Shown here: one piece after another, positions 1 through 7,419 of the stretch
Position numbering within the stretch: the stretch's first letter is position 1
Layout: every line of letters begins with the position of its first letter
Assembly (NCBI RefSeq): GCF_014200495.1
Contig: NZ_JACHBY010000004.1
Location: 124,001 to 188,000 of the forward strand
Source: Mucilaginibacter geliditolerans
GTDB taxonomy: Bacteria; Bacteroidota; Bacteroidia; Sphingobacteriales; Sphingobacteriaceae
DNA: 64,000 nucleotides
Direction: 5' to 3'
The notes under the pieces: model-generated
What the model was told of the DNA's origin: nothing
Databases searched by the model: none
What the model saw: the letters and a program-made list of their open reading frames with translations, nothing else
Position numbers and translations under genes: made by a program

Positions 1-1067
1 GGAAGAGGAAAAGCGGGAAAAGGGAATGGGTTGATGCCATAATTTTCGCGCTTATTGCGGCACTAATTATCCGGGTATTTTTTATAGAGGCTTTCGTTAT
101 CCCCAGCGGATCAATGGAAGGCACACTGCTGGTAGGCGACTATCTGTTTGTAAGCAAAGTTAATTATGGCGCACGCACGCCCATAACGCCTGTATCATAC
201 CCTTTCGCCCAGCACACCATGCCACTTTTGGGCACCAAAGCTTATTGGAGTGGCTTACAGCTACCTTATTACCGTTTACCGGGTCTTGGCCATGTTAAAA
301 GGGGTGATGTTATTGTGTTTAACTATCCCATGGATATTGATTCGCCGCTGTGCAGACCTATTGATAAACAGGAAAACTATATAAAGCGTTGCGAGGGTAT
401 TGCCGGCGATACCCTATCCATCCTGAACGCTCAGGTTTACATCAACAATAAGCCGGAACCCAACCCCGTGAACTATCAGCCTTCCTATTTGGTACATACC
501 TCTATAATAGGTGTTGATCCGCATATTATAAAAGATCTGGGCATTACCGAACGGCAACAGATCACTCCCGAAGATGTAGAGCTGCTCATGACGCCGCAGG
601 CAGCCGAACACTTAAAGGGCTGTCCGGCAGTAAAAAGCATTCATCAGTATTACCAGCTAAGAGGTGTTTATGATCCCGATATTTTTCCGCATGATCCGCG
701 CCTGAGATGGAACGTGGATAATTATGGCCCTATCATCATTCCTAAAAAGGGTTGGACAGTAAAACTCGACAGTATGAATTTTCCGGTTTACCGCCGTGCC
801 ATACAGATTTATGAAAACAATAAGGTAGAGCTAATTGGTAATGACATCCTCATCAATGGCAAAAAAACCGATACTTATACCTTTAAAATGGATTATTACT
901 GGATGATGGGCGATAACCGTCATAACTCCGAAGATTCCCGCTTTTGGGGCTTTGTACCCGAAGATCATATTGTGGGCAAGGCTTTGTTTACGTGGATGAG
1001 CGTGGATAGTAGTAAATCATTCCTGAGAAATATCCGCTGGAACAGGATTTTTAGGGGGATAAATTAA
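1..1067 (+). CDS. lepB: Signal peptidase I (5' end cut by window edge)
   Basis: Type I signal peptidase that removes Sec signal peptides at the outer face of the inner membrane. The reading frame is open from nt 3, so the ATG at 114 is internal and the true start lies outside the window. Visible from nt 3: basic residues, one membrane segment (about nt 27-90), then PSGSM with the catalytic Ser codon at 111-113. The general-base Lys is in YIKRCEGIAGD (codon 384-386), and the box E-like motif MMGDNRHNSEDSRFWGF lies near the C terminus. About 160 residues separate the Lys motif from GDNR, a long insertion typical of Bacteroidota enzymes. No gene shares its strand downstream. Confidence 0.95.
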   Translation, partial: KRKSGKREWVDAIIFALIAALIIRVFFIEAFVIPSGSMEGTLLVGDYLFVSKVNYGARTPITPVSYPFAQHTMPLLGTKAYWSGLQLPYYRLPGLGHVKRGDVIVFNYPMDIDSPLCRPIDKQENYIKRCEGIAGDTLSILNAQVYINNKPEPNPVNYQPSYLVHTSIIGVDPHIIKDLGITERQQITPEDVELLMTPQAAEHLKGCPAVKSIHQYYQLRGVYDPDIFPHDPRLRWNVDNYGPIIIPKKGWTVKLDSMNFPVYRRAIQIYENNKVELIGNDILINGKKTDTYTFKMDYYWMMGDNRHNSEDSRFWGFVPEDHIVGKALFTWMSVDSSKSFLRNIRWNRIFRGIN

Positions 1068-1086
1068 ACTTCCGAATTCTATTTAT

Positions 1087-1175
1087 TGTCATCTCGAACC
1101 TAGTGAAGGAACTTCTGTGACTTGCATTTTCGCTATACAGAGCGAAGAAGACCCTTCACTACGTTCAGGATGACA
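1087..1175. repeat. Family A dispersed inverted repeat
   Basis: An 89-bp imperfect inverted repeat running from TGTCATCTCGAACCTAGTGA to CACTACGTTCAGGATGACA. It lies between the convergent lepB and M23-like genes, where it could form a hairpin at the transcript ends. The same outer arms recur at about ten other intergenic sites in this window. No coding potential. Confidence 0.8.
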
Positions 1176-1181
1176 AACTGG

Positions 1182-1889
1182 TTATATCACCAGCCCATCC
1201 GGAAACTGTAATAATATAGACGGGTCAGGGATATTTTGCAGATACTTATCTTTTTCTGATTTCCGGCATGCACCGAAATAATCACCTGCCTTGCCTTCCA
1301 TATCCAGCATCAGCTGAAAATGCAGGTGTGGTGCCCAGTTACCATTCTCATGAACTTCACCTAAATTAGCTATCTGTTGCCCCGATTCAATTTGTTGCCC
1401 AACGGTTAATCCAACCAAATTAGCGCGACTCAGGTGCCCATACAGACTGTACAACGTTAATCCGCCGAGGTTATGGGTGAGAATGATAGTCGGCCCATAA
1501 TCGCCGAAATTATCATTATCCTGAAAGCTATGTATAGTACCGGCTAGTGGGGCATAAACCGGCGTTCCTGCATCGCCCCAAATATCAACCCCTAAATGCA
1601 GGTTGCGGCGTTCTTCGCCGGTGGTATCAAATTGTGTACGGTTATCGTAAATGGTACGCAACTCCATATAACCGCCAATGCCATAGCGGCAATTATTGTC
1701 GGCCAGTTTTTGGTTTACCCAGGCACAAAACCTATCGGTATTATCAAGGATATCGATACTTAGTTCTTTGTTGGCTGATGTAAGTTCAAGCTTCAGCAGG
1801 CGGTCGGTATCGGTATCAATATCAACTACCTTACTAATATTTTGGGGGTGATCTTTAAGCCAGGCCGATAAACGGGCGGATGCATCCAT
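1182..1889 (-). CDS. M23 (LytM-type) metallopeptidase, no signal peptide
   Basis: 235-aa protein with a C-terminal LytM/M23 domain (about residues 95-195). The zinc-ligand pattern is visible: HLGVD (H98, D102), YGHLS (H152) and HLH (H188/H190). M23 enzymes cleave peptidoglycan cross-bridges or stem peptides. The first 80 residues show neither a signal peptide nor a membrane segment, which is odd for a wall enzyme: it may act in the cytoplasm, be exported another way, or belong to the M23-like domain set found next to aminotransferases in this phylum. It is followed at 14 bp on the same strand, in the upstream direction, by rbfA, so the two may be co-transcribed. The domain is clear; the substrate is not. 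Confidence 0.85.
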   Translation of the reverse strand: MDASARLSAWLKDHPQNISKVVDIDTDTDRLLKLELTSANKELSIDILDNTDRFCAWVNQKLADNNCRYGIGGYMELRTIYDNRTQFDTTGEERRNLHLGVDIWGDAGTPVYAPLAGTIHSFQDNDNFGDYGPTIILTHNLGGLTLYSLYGHLSRANLVGLTVGQQIESGQQIANLGEVHENGNWAPHLHFQLMLDMEGKAGDYFGACRKSEKDKYLQNIPDPSILLQFPDGLVI

Positions 1890-1902
1890 AAAGCGGTATT
1901 AG

Positions 1903-2277
1903 CTATTCCTCAACATCTTTTTGGCGTTCCTCTTTGCTGATCTTATCAAAGATCTTATCCATACGCTCAACGTATTCGCTGGTATCATCAATAAAAAACT
2001 CCAGTTGCGGAATGATGCGTACCTGATCTTTAATACGTGCGCCCAGTTTATAGCGTATTTCGGAGGAATGCAGTTTTATGGTTTGTAAAGCCAGCTGGTT
2101 ATTGGTACTGTTAAAAAAGCTCAGGAATATGCGTGCAATGGCCAGATCGGGTGTTACCCTAACTTTTGTGATGGTTACCATTGTATTGGGCAGGTAGTTG
2201 TTTCCTTCGCGCTGAAATATAGTTGCCAGGTCCTGTTGAATTACTCCGGCGAATTTTTGCTGACGTTTCGATTCCAT
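1903..2277 (-). CDS. rbfA: 30S ribosome-binding factor A
   Basis: 124-aa RbfA, a KH-type RNA-binding factor that helps mature the 5' end of 16S rRNA and the 30S subunit, important at low temperature. The family pattern is visible: MESKRQQKFAGVIQQDLA at the N terminus, a central VTITKVRVTPDLAIARIFLS strand-rich stretch, and the conserved IRYKLGARIKDQVRIIPQLEF segment before a charged tail. Length is normal for Bacteroidota. The next minus-strand gene upstream is a LolC/E-type permease, separated by a class D word hairpin. Confidence 0.95.
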   Translation of the reverse strand: MESKRQQKFAGVIQQDLATIFQREGNNYLPNTMVTITKVRVTPDLAIARIFLSFFNSTNNQLALQTIKLHSSEIRYKLGARIKDQVRIIPQLEFFIDDTSEYVERMDKIFDKISKEERQKDVEE

Positions 2278-2286
2278 GTTATTATT

Positions 2287-2417
2287 GGTTAAAGGCCAAA
2301 GGTAAATGTCAAAGGTAATAGTTTAAATCAACCTCCCTAAGATAATTATATTAAACGCTTTTTGTTTTATTATGATAAATTTTTAGCCTTTTTCCTTTCA
2401 GCTTTAGCCTTTCACCT
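2287..2417. repeat. Class D word hairpin (AAAGG word)
   Basis: Left arm 2287-2320 reiterates an AAAGG-containing word at 8-11-nt spacing (TTAAAGGCCAAAGGTAAATG, then TCAAAGGTAATA). Right arm 2382-2417 carries the inverted form (TAGCCTTTTTCCTTTCAGC, then TTTAGCCTTTCACC). The arms can pair imperfectly around an AT-rich loop of about 60 nt. It separates two co-directional genes (permease and rbfA, both minus). It has no U-tract as in a classical terminator. Confidence 0.6.
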
Positions 2418-3644
2418 CTACAGATCGTGCTTTATTTCATCAAGCCCCTTAATGCTTAGCCGGGCGCTAATGCCTGAAGCAATTACCGCTATAATACCGA
2501 CGGTTAAAAATACCAGCCCAAAGTCCGATACCCTGATCTGTACCGGGTAAGCATCTATTACCTCCATTTGTCCGCCCATTTTTACGAAACCGTAATGCTG
2601 TTGTAAAAGGCAGAATATTAAACCCACAACAATACCCGTCACGCAGCCAATAACCGAGATCATCATCCCCTCAAAAAAGAAGATGCCCTGTATCAGCTTT
2701 TTACTGGCACCCAGGCTTGATAGTATGGCTATATCCTTACGCTTATCAATCACCAGCATGGTTAATGAGCCAATGATGTTGAATATGGCGATGATGAGCA
2801 CAAAAACCAGGATCATAAATATAAACCAACGCTCATAATTTAATGTTTTGTACAACTCGGTATTCTGCTGTATGCGGTTTTTAACCGTGAAGTTTTTACC
2901 AATATGATCTATAATTGCCTGCTGTGCTGCATCAACATCCTGCAGGTTTTTATAGTTGATCTCGATAGAAGATACATTCGTTGGCTGATCCAGCAGATCT
3001 CGGGTAAAAGCCATGGGGGTGACCATAATGTCGTCAAAATCCTGCTGAATGCTAAACACGCCCGAGGGCATAATATCACGCACTATAAATTCATTCAACG
3101 GGTTTGTGCCGCCCATGTTATTGCGGTTGGGGGCGTATACCTGCAATGGCGTTTGCTCGTCATTAATATTTACCGACAGCGTACCGGCTATAGTGCCACC
3201 AATAACGGCATAATTTTGCCCTTCGGCCTTTAGGGTGAAAGAGCCATCCTCAATGGTACTATCGAGTTTACGATTCTTCAGAAAGTCATCGCTTACACCT
3301 TTTATGGTACCGATAAAATTCTTGTTACCGTATTTAATGAGCGCCTTTTCCTGCAATACTTCGGTGTAGGAGAATATTTTCGGATCCTTTTTTAACTCAT
3401 TAAAGTAGGCCGTATTGGGGTTAAAGGTTTTGCCGAAGCGCGTTTCTACCTTTATTTCGGGTGTAAAGTTGCTGTACAGGTTCAGGATCACCTTCTCAAA
3501 GCCATTGAACACCGACAGGATAATGATCAGTGCGGCGCTGCCAATAAACACCCCCAGCATGGATATGCCCGAGATGATATTGATGGCGTTCATCTTTTTG
3601 CGAGAAAAGAGATACCGTTTGGCTATGTAAACAGAAGTATTCAA
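2418..3644 (-). CDS. LolC/LolE-type ABC transporter permease (FtsX/MacB fold)
   Basis: 408-aa inner-membrane protein with the four-helix FtsX/MacB_PCD plan. One helix follows the N-terminal motif YIAKRYLFSRKKMNAINII (about residues 20-48), then comes a large periplasmic domain (about 50-270), then three C-terminal helices (about 275-300, 320-345 and 375-400). The start and motif match the LolC/LolE family, which extracts lipoproteins from the inner membrane with a LolD ATPase. No ATPase is adjacent here. It is transcribed toward rbfA with a class D hairpin between. The exact substrate is inferred from family. Confidence 0.85.
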   Translation of the reverse strand: MNTSVYIAKRYLFSRKKMNAINIISGISMLGVFIGSAALIIILSVFNGFEKVILNLYSNFTPEIKVETRFGKTFNPNTAYFNELKKDPKIFSYTEVLQEKALIKYGNKNFIGTIKGVSDDFLKNRKLDSTIEDGSFTLKAEGQNYAVIGGTIAGTLSVNINDEQTPLQVYAPNRNNMGGTNPLNEFIVRDIMPSGVFSIQQDFDDIMVTPMAFTRDLLDQPTNVSSIEINYKNLQDVDAAQQAIIDHIGKNFTVKNRIQQNTELYKTLNYERWFIFMILVFVLIIAIFNIIGSLTMLVIDKRKDIAILSSLGASKKLIQGIFFFEGMMISVIGCVTGIVVGLIFCLLQQHYGFVKMGGQMEVIDAYPVQIRVSDFGLVFLTVGIIAVIASGISARLSIKGLDEIKHDL

Positions 3645-3656
3645 GTGGCTGCTAAG

Positions 3657-4286
3657 TTAGAAAAAGGGATTGGTTTCTTTCTCGTAAGCGATAGTAGTTT
3701 CCGGGCCATGGCCGGGGTATACCGTGCAGTCGCCCGGCAGGGTGAACAGCTTTTCCTCGATATTTTTGATGAGCAGGTTATGATTACCGCCCGGCAGATC
3801 GCTGCGACCTACGCTGCCGCGAAACAGCACATCACCACCGATCAGTATATTATCGGCCCGGTTATAAAAGCACAGGTGCGCAGGCGAATGGCCCGGCGCG
3901 AAGATGAGCTGCAGTGCGGTATTGCCGAAGCTCACCGTACCTGTTTCGGGCAAGTACACTTCGGGCAGGGGTGAGGGATCATACCTGAAACCCATTGCCG
4001 GGGCATAAGCCACAACGGCATCCATAATCTCCTGCTCGCCGATGTTAAACTGCGGCTTAAGACCATACTGATCAAACACAAACTTGTTGCCCAGCACATG
4101 ATCGATATGGCAATGCGTATTGAGCAGCAGCACAGGCTTAAGCTTATTATCGCGGATAAAGTTCACCACCGCGTTTTGCTCCGCAGCGGTATACATCCCG
4201 GGATCAATGATAGCGCACTCGCCGGTTTCATCGTATAGTAGGTAGGTATTCTCCTGATATGGGTTGTTATTGAAAACTTGTAACAT
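3657..4286 (-). CDS. MBL-fold metallo-hydrolase (glyoxalase II-like)
   Basis: 209-aa metallo-beta-lactamase-fold hydrolase with the metal motif THCHIDHVLGN near residue 60, the downstream FAPGHSPAHLCFY histidine, a GGDVLF aspartate and a C-terminal VYPGHGPETT histidine. This is the arrangement of the glyoxalase II/YcbL group of thioester hydrolases. The start was placed at MLQVFNNNPYQENTYLLYD (codon 4284-4286) because family members begin there. An upstream in-frame ATG at 4319 would add 11 unconserved residues. It ends 12 bp before the permease start on the same strand, so the two may be co-transcribed. Confidence 0.88.
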   Translation of the reverse strand: MLQVFNNNPYQENTYLLYDETGECAIIDPGMYTAAEQNAVVNFIRDNKLKPVLLLNTHCHIDHVLGNKFVFDQYGLKPQFNIGEQEIMDAVVAYAPAMGFRYDPSPLPEVYLPETGTVSFGNTALQLIFAPGHSPAHLCFYNRADNILIGGDVLFRGSVGRSDLPGGNHNLLIKNIEEKLFTLPGDCTVYPGHGPETTIAYEKETNPFF

Positions 4287-4360
4287 GCACAAAGCTACAC
4301 AAAAGGGGTTAGTAGCCAAAGGAGGATGTGGGTTGTCTAGCCATCATCCTCATCTCCAAG

Positions 4361-4513
4361 CGTCATTGCGAGGTACGAAGACAACCGACCGGAGGGAGCT
4401 CATTAATACCATTGAAAACAAACACAGCATTAATAATCCCCGACTGTGCAGATCAATCATGCTTATCAATCCGCTCTGTATAGTTAGGGATTGCTTCGTT
4501 CCTCGCAATGACG
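4361..4513. repeat. Family A dispersed inverted repeat (long copy)
   Basis: Runs from CGTCATTGCGAGGTACGAAG to GATTGCTTCGTTCCTCGCAATGACG, so its ends are inverted copies of one another, 153 bp in all. A longer central part than at 42501 contains GACCGGAGGGAGCTCATTAATACC, shown here only in outline. It lies in the 664-bp gene-free stretch 4287-4950, which also holds a half copy at 4533, a tRNA-like repeat at 4701 and a small inverted repeat at 4778. Confidence 0.8.
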
Positions 4514-4532
4514 CAGTGGTGAAAGCAGGGGG

Positions 4533-4569
4533 TGTCATGCTGAGCGATAGTCGAAGTATGCGCGAAGGC
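4533..4569. repeat. Half copy of family A repeat
   Basis: TGTCATGCTGAGCGATAGTC followed by GAAGTATGCGCGAAGG matches the left arm of the TGTCAT-type family A copies, but no right arm follows. It begins 20 bp after the complete copy ends, which looks like an eroded or rearranged neighbour. Confidence 0.5.
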
Positions 4570-4700
4570 CTAACGGAGCAGTGTGCCACGAAACAGGTGA
4601 AACAGGCGGAACACGTGGCACAGTGTGGCACACTAATAAACTACCTGCATATCAGTTCTACTTCGGATTACAGGGAATAAAATTAGCGATTATAATTTGA

Positions 4701-4777
4701 TTGGACGAGGCTTCGCATCCCTCCCCGGCTCCACTTCTATCCAACTCGAGGGTCCCTTCGGAGACCCCAAGGGGACG
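4701..4777 (+). repeat. Degenerate tRNA/tmRNA 3'-end-like direct repeat, copy 1
   Basis: TTGGACGAGGCTTCGCATCC then CTCCCCGGCTCCAC resembles the T-arm plus 3' acceptor strand of a tRNA or tmRNA, but one T-stem pair is broken. After a gap it continues with CGAGGGTCCCTTCGGAGACC. The same order of segments recurs at 6263-6340. No complete tRNA or tmRNA can be built upstream of it. The two copies, 1562 bp apart, bracket the collagen-like lipoprotein gene, as att scars of a small integrated element would. Confidence 0.5.
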
Positions 4778-4805
4778 ATAATACGTGAATAGTACCACGT
4801 ATTAT
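4778..4805. promoter_or_regulatory. 10-bp inverted repeat upstream of the collagen-like gene
   Basis: ATAATACGTG and CACGTATTAT form a perfect 10-bp inverted repeat with an 8-nt spacer, about 145 bp before the start of the collagen-like lipoprotein gene. It could be an operator for a dimeric regulator or a small hairpin. There is no U-tract after it. Confidence 0.4.
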
Positions 4806-4950
4806 TACGTTGTAAATCACGTAAATGTCCTGATTATTTTCCCCGACCTGTTGTTCAACTTTGTACCTGATGAAAGATGCGGCTTACTACAGTTTATCGG
4901 CTCAATCTCTCTTGTAAATATTTTTAACAAGTTATTTAAAACTTAATTTC

Positions 4951-5874
4951 ATGAAAAAAATTAATTATTTACTGCTGCTGCTTGCAGTAGTTACGCTGTT
5001 TGCAGTATCGTGCGGTAAAAACGGCGCAGTTGGGCCGCAAGGCTCAACTGGGGCTACGGGCGCCCAGGGTGTGGTTGGTCCGGCAGGGCCTGCTGGCACT
5101 AACGGACAAAACGGAAGCGTGATTTACAGCGGCACCACTGTGCCGCTGACAACGACGGGCGCTAACGGCGATTTTTACCTAAACACTTCAACCGGATTGT
5201 TGTATGGCCCTAAAACCACCGCGGGCTGGGGTACTGGCTTTTCACTCGTTGGTACTACAGGTGCAACCGGTGCTACAGGCGCAGCAGGTACACCCGGCAG
5301 TAAAACGCTGAGCGGAGTCGGCGCGCCTGCAACCTCATTGGGCAGCTTGGGTGATTATTATCTTGATGATGCCAGCTATCTTTTGTACGGCCCTAAAGTT
5401 TCTTCCGGGTGGGGAACTCCTGTATCGTTACAGGGCCCTCCGGGCACGGCCAATGTTATGTACACCGATTGGTTTACCCCCCCTTCTTACAAAAAGGATA
5501 CAGTTTTCGGAGTGTACGGTTTTTCAGCTAAGGAAGCTATCCCTGCCATTACACAGTCAATACTTGACAATGGCACCGTGATCACTTATGGAAAATTAAA
5601 CGGTTATGTTTCAAGCATATGGCCTACCAACCAGGAATCAGAATTACCTATCTCTATTACTTATTTGGATGGTAGTACGGCTAATATAGATACATGGTCC
5701 GCATTTGCCACACCGGGCAACCTTGAGATCCGCCTGGTGAGCAGCCTGAATGCATATGGCGGTATTTCAAATGCACACCAGTTCCGCTGCATTGTTATAC
5801 CCGGAGGTGTTCATATACCAGCAACCATAGGTTTTGCTGCATTGCAACGTTACTTAAGGATAAAGGACAATTAG
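4951..5874 (+). CDS. Collagen-like repeat lipoprotein
   Basis: 307-aa secreted protein. The N terminus is a lipoprotein signal peptide with lipobox AVSC (Cys about 21). Gly-X-Y tracts follow (about residues 28-55 and 100-118). Between and after them come two copies of a module of about 35 residues ending LLYGPKTTAGWGTGFSLVG and LLYGPKVSSGWGTPVSLQG. The last 145 residues form a non-collagenous domain of no recognised family. Short Gly-X-Y tracts plus a C-terminal head suggest a trimeric stalked surface protein; that is inference. The gene stands alone and has its own terminator downstream. It is bracketed by two tRNA-end-like direct repeats, so it may be acquired. Confidence 0.85.
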   Translation: MKKINYLLLLLAVVTLFAVSCGKNGAVGPQGSTGATGAQGVVGPAGPAGTNGQNGSVIYSGTTVPLTTTGANGDFYLNTSTGLLYGPKTTAGWGTGFSLVGTTGATGATGAAGTPGSKTLSGVGAPATSLGSLGDYYLDDASYLLYGPKVSSGWGTPVSLQGPPGTANVMYTDWFTPPSYKKDTVFGVYGFSAKEAIPAITQSILDNGTVITYGKLNGYVSSIWPTNQESELPISITYLDGSTANIDTWSAFATPGNLEIRLVSSLNAYGGISNAHQFRCIVIPGGVHIPATIGFAALQRYLRIKDN

Positions 5875-5901
5875 TCGTAAACAATTACACTTAAATAAAA
5901 C

Positions 5902-5936
5902 AAAGAGGCCGTCTCGAAAAGGGAGGGCCTCTTTTT
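5902..5936 (+). terminator. Rho-independent terminator of the collagen-like gene
   Basis: Arms AAAGAGGCC (5902-5910) and GGCCTCTTT (5926-5934) pair perfectly around a 15-nt loop and run into a T-tract, 28 bp after the stop codon. The following stretch to 6262 shows no gene, only AT-rich DNA. Confidence 0.85.
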
Positions 5937-6262
5937 AATTGAAAAGATGTTCGGTTAAGTTTGCCCGAATATTAGTTTAATCAGGGGGCAAAGTTTGAAA
6001 AGAAAGTTTTTTTAAGCGGCCCTTTTAGCGAGATTATAAGCCGATGTAATGTCTTCCAATAATTTCAGGATTCAGATTTTTATTATTGCGCCCAAAAGTT
6101 AAGCGTTACTTTCTCAATCACTATCAAACGATGTACATAGTGTGGCTGAATTGAATGCAGATCACAGACAATGGTCTTATTTTGTGCTTTTGAAAGTCAA
6201 TTTCAAATACAGCAATCCCTTTTTCCTACAGTACATAGTAGAAAGCTTACCTTATACCATGT

Positions 6263-6340
6263 TTGGACGAGGGTTCGAATCCCTCGCGCTTCACAAAATT
6301 ATCCAGAATGCGAGGCCCCTTCGGAGACCAGACAAGGACG
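6263..6340 (+). repeat. tRNA/tmRNA 3'-end-like direct repeat, copy 2
   Basis: TTGGACGAGGGTTCGAATCC then CTCGCGCTTCAC contains a perfect T-arm: GAGGG/CCCTC stem with TTCGAAT loop. A short acceptor-like strand follows, then CGAGGCCCCTTCGGAGACC. The T-arm is intact here and broken in copy 1. The sequence upstream does not fold into the rest of a tRNA, so this is a fragment rather than a gene. The 676-bp gap 5875-6550 holds only this, the terminator at 5902 and AT-rich sequence. Confidence 0.5.
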
Positions 6341-6550
6341 TAAAGCGCCAACTTCACGTCAATCCGATGTAGATGATGAAAAAAACAGGATAAGAAATTA
6401 ATCCGGAGCATTTTCGTCTACAAAATCATTTTTATTATAGAAAATTTAGAAAGCAAATTTCAGAAATTTCAGAACGGTAGTCCGCCTTGCGAACTACAAA
6501 GATATACGCTTATGCCGTAACGTTTATCAATCTTATATGTCTTTTAATAT

Positions 6551-7342
6551 ATGGAAATATACTCAACATTTTTTGGCCTCAATCATTTCACTAAAGCAAT
6601 AAATGGGTGCAATATATCACTGACTACTTATCCCGATAACAGCGAATATGAAGATTGGCATTCTCACTCAAAATGCAGTATCAGTCTTTTAATTGAAGGC
6701 ACTTACATGGAAAATTTACGTGACAGGCGATTAGTAAGGAGAGCCGGAGATATCAAATTCATTCATAAAGGAGAACAGCACAGGTGTTATGGTTTTTCAC
6801 CCGGTACAAAAAAAATAAATTTGGACTTTTCTGACACTCAATTGAAAGAAGTGGGTTTTAGTGAAGATAAATTGTGTGATCTGATTCATTCATCGCCCTA
6901 TTTTAAGTTCGTTCTTACACGCCTTTATCAGGAGGTGGTTAATAATAACCTCGAAACACCTGCGTCTGCTTCAATTATCTTGCACAGCTTTTTTAACACA
7001 AAACAGTTATCAGTTATCGAAAAACTTCCTCCAAAATGGATTAGGAGTTTAATTGAATTATTGCATGATACACGGCAAGCAAACTTTACATTAAATGAGA
7101 TGTCTCATATGCTGGGCGTACATCCTACCACGATTTCCAGGGGATTTTCCCAATATTTTTCCACCACTTTGAGCAGATACTTACAAATGATCAAGGTGGA
7201 TAAAGCACTCGTGCTTGTAAGGTCTTCCCACCTATCCCTAACAGAGATCGCCTATGCATGTGGTTTCGCCGATCAAGCGCACTTTACAAGAACGTTCAAG
7301 GAGATGACAGGCATACTTCCAAAAAACTTTAGGAAAATTTGA
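6551..7342 (+). CDS. AraC-family transcriptional regulator
   Basis: 263-aa regulator. An N-terminal cupin-like sensor domain (about residues 15-120, with EDWHSHSKCSISLLIEG and RRAGDIKFIHKGEQH) is followed by a C-terminal AraC/XylS double helix-turn-helix (about 165-263). Diagnostic residues include FTLNEMSHMLGVHPTTISRGF and the signature LTEIAYACGFADQAHFTRTFKEMTG. It probably responds to a small ligand. It lies 77 bp upstream of the M3 peptidase gene on the same strand, which is the obvious candidate target, though not proven. Base use is more AT-rich than in the genes before 4.3 kb. Confidence 0.9.
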   Translation: MEIYSTFFGLNHFTKAINGCNISLTTYPDNSEYEDWHSHSKCSISLLIEGTYMENLRDRRLVRRAGDIKFIHKGEQHRCYGFSPGTKKINLDFSDTQLKEVGFSEDKLCDLIHSSPYFKFVLTRLYQEVVNNNLETPASASIILHSFFNTKQLSVIEKLPPKWIRSLIELLHDTRQANFTLNEMSHMLGVHPTTISRGFSQYFSTTLSRYLQMIKVDKALVLVRSSHLSLTEIAYACGFADQAHFTRTFKEMTGILPKNFRKI

Positions 7343-7419
7343 TGCTTACCGGAAATGCTAATCTCATTCAATTTTCAACAATCAGTTAAAAGTAGATTTG
7401 TGTTGTAAATTGTTTTGTT

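Noticed and set aside
4264..4680. 138-codon open frame across the repeats
   Set aside because: It runs through family A sequence and out of the MBL start region; no conserved features, and the inverted repeats explain the open frame.
6263..6299. Intact tRNA gene
   Set aside because: Only a T-arm and a short acceptor-like strand; no D-arm, anticodon arm or 5' acceptor strand can be placed upstream.
6142..6401. Two overlapping 76-codon frames around 6.2 kb
   Set aside because: They overlap the tRNA-like repeat, show no protein-like composition and have no start signal.
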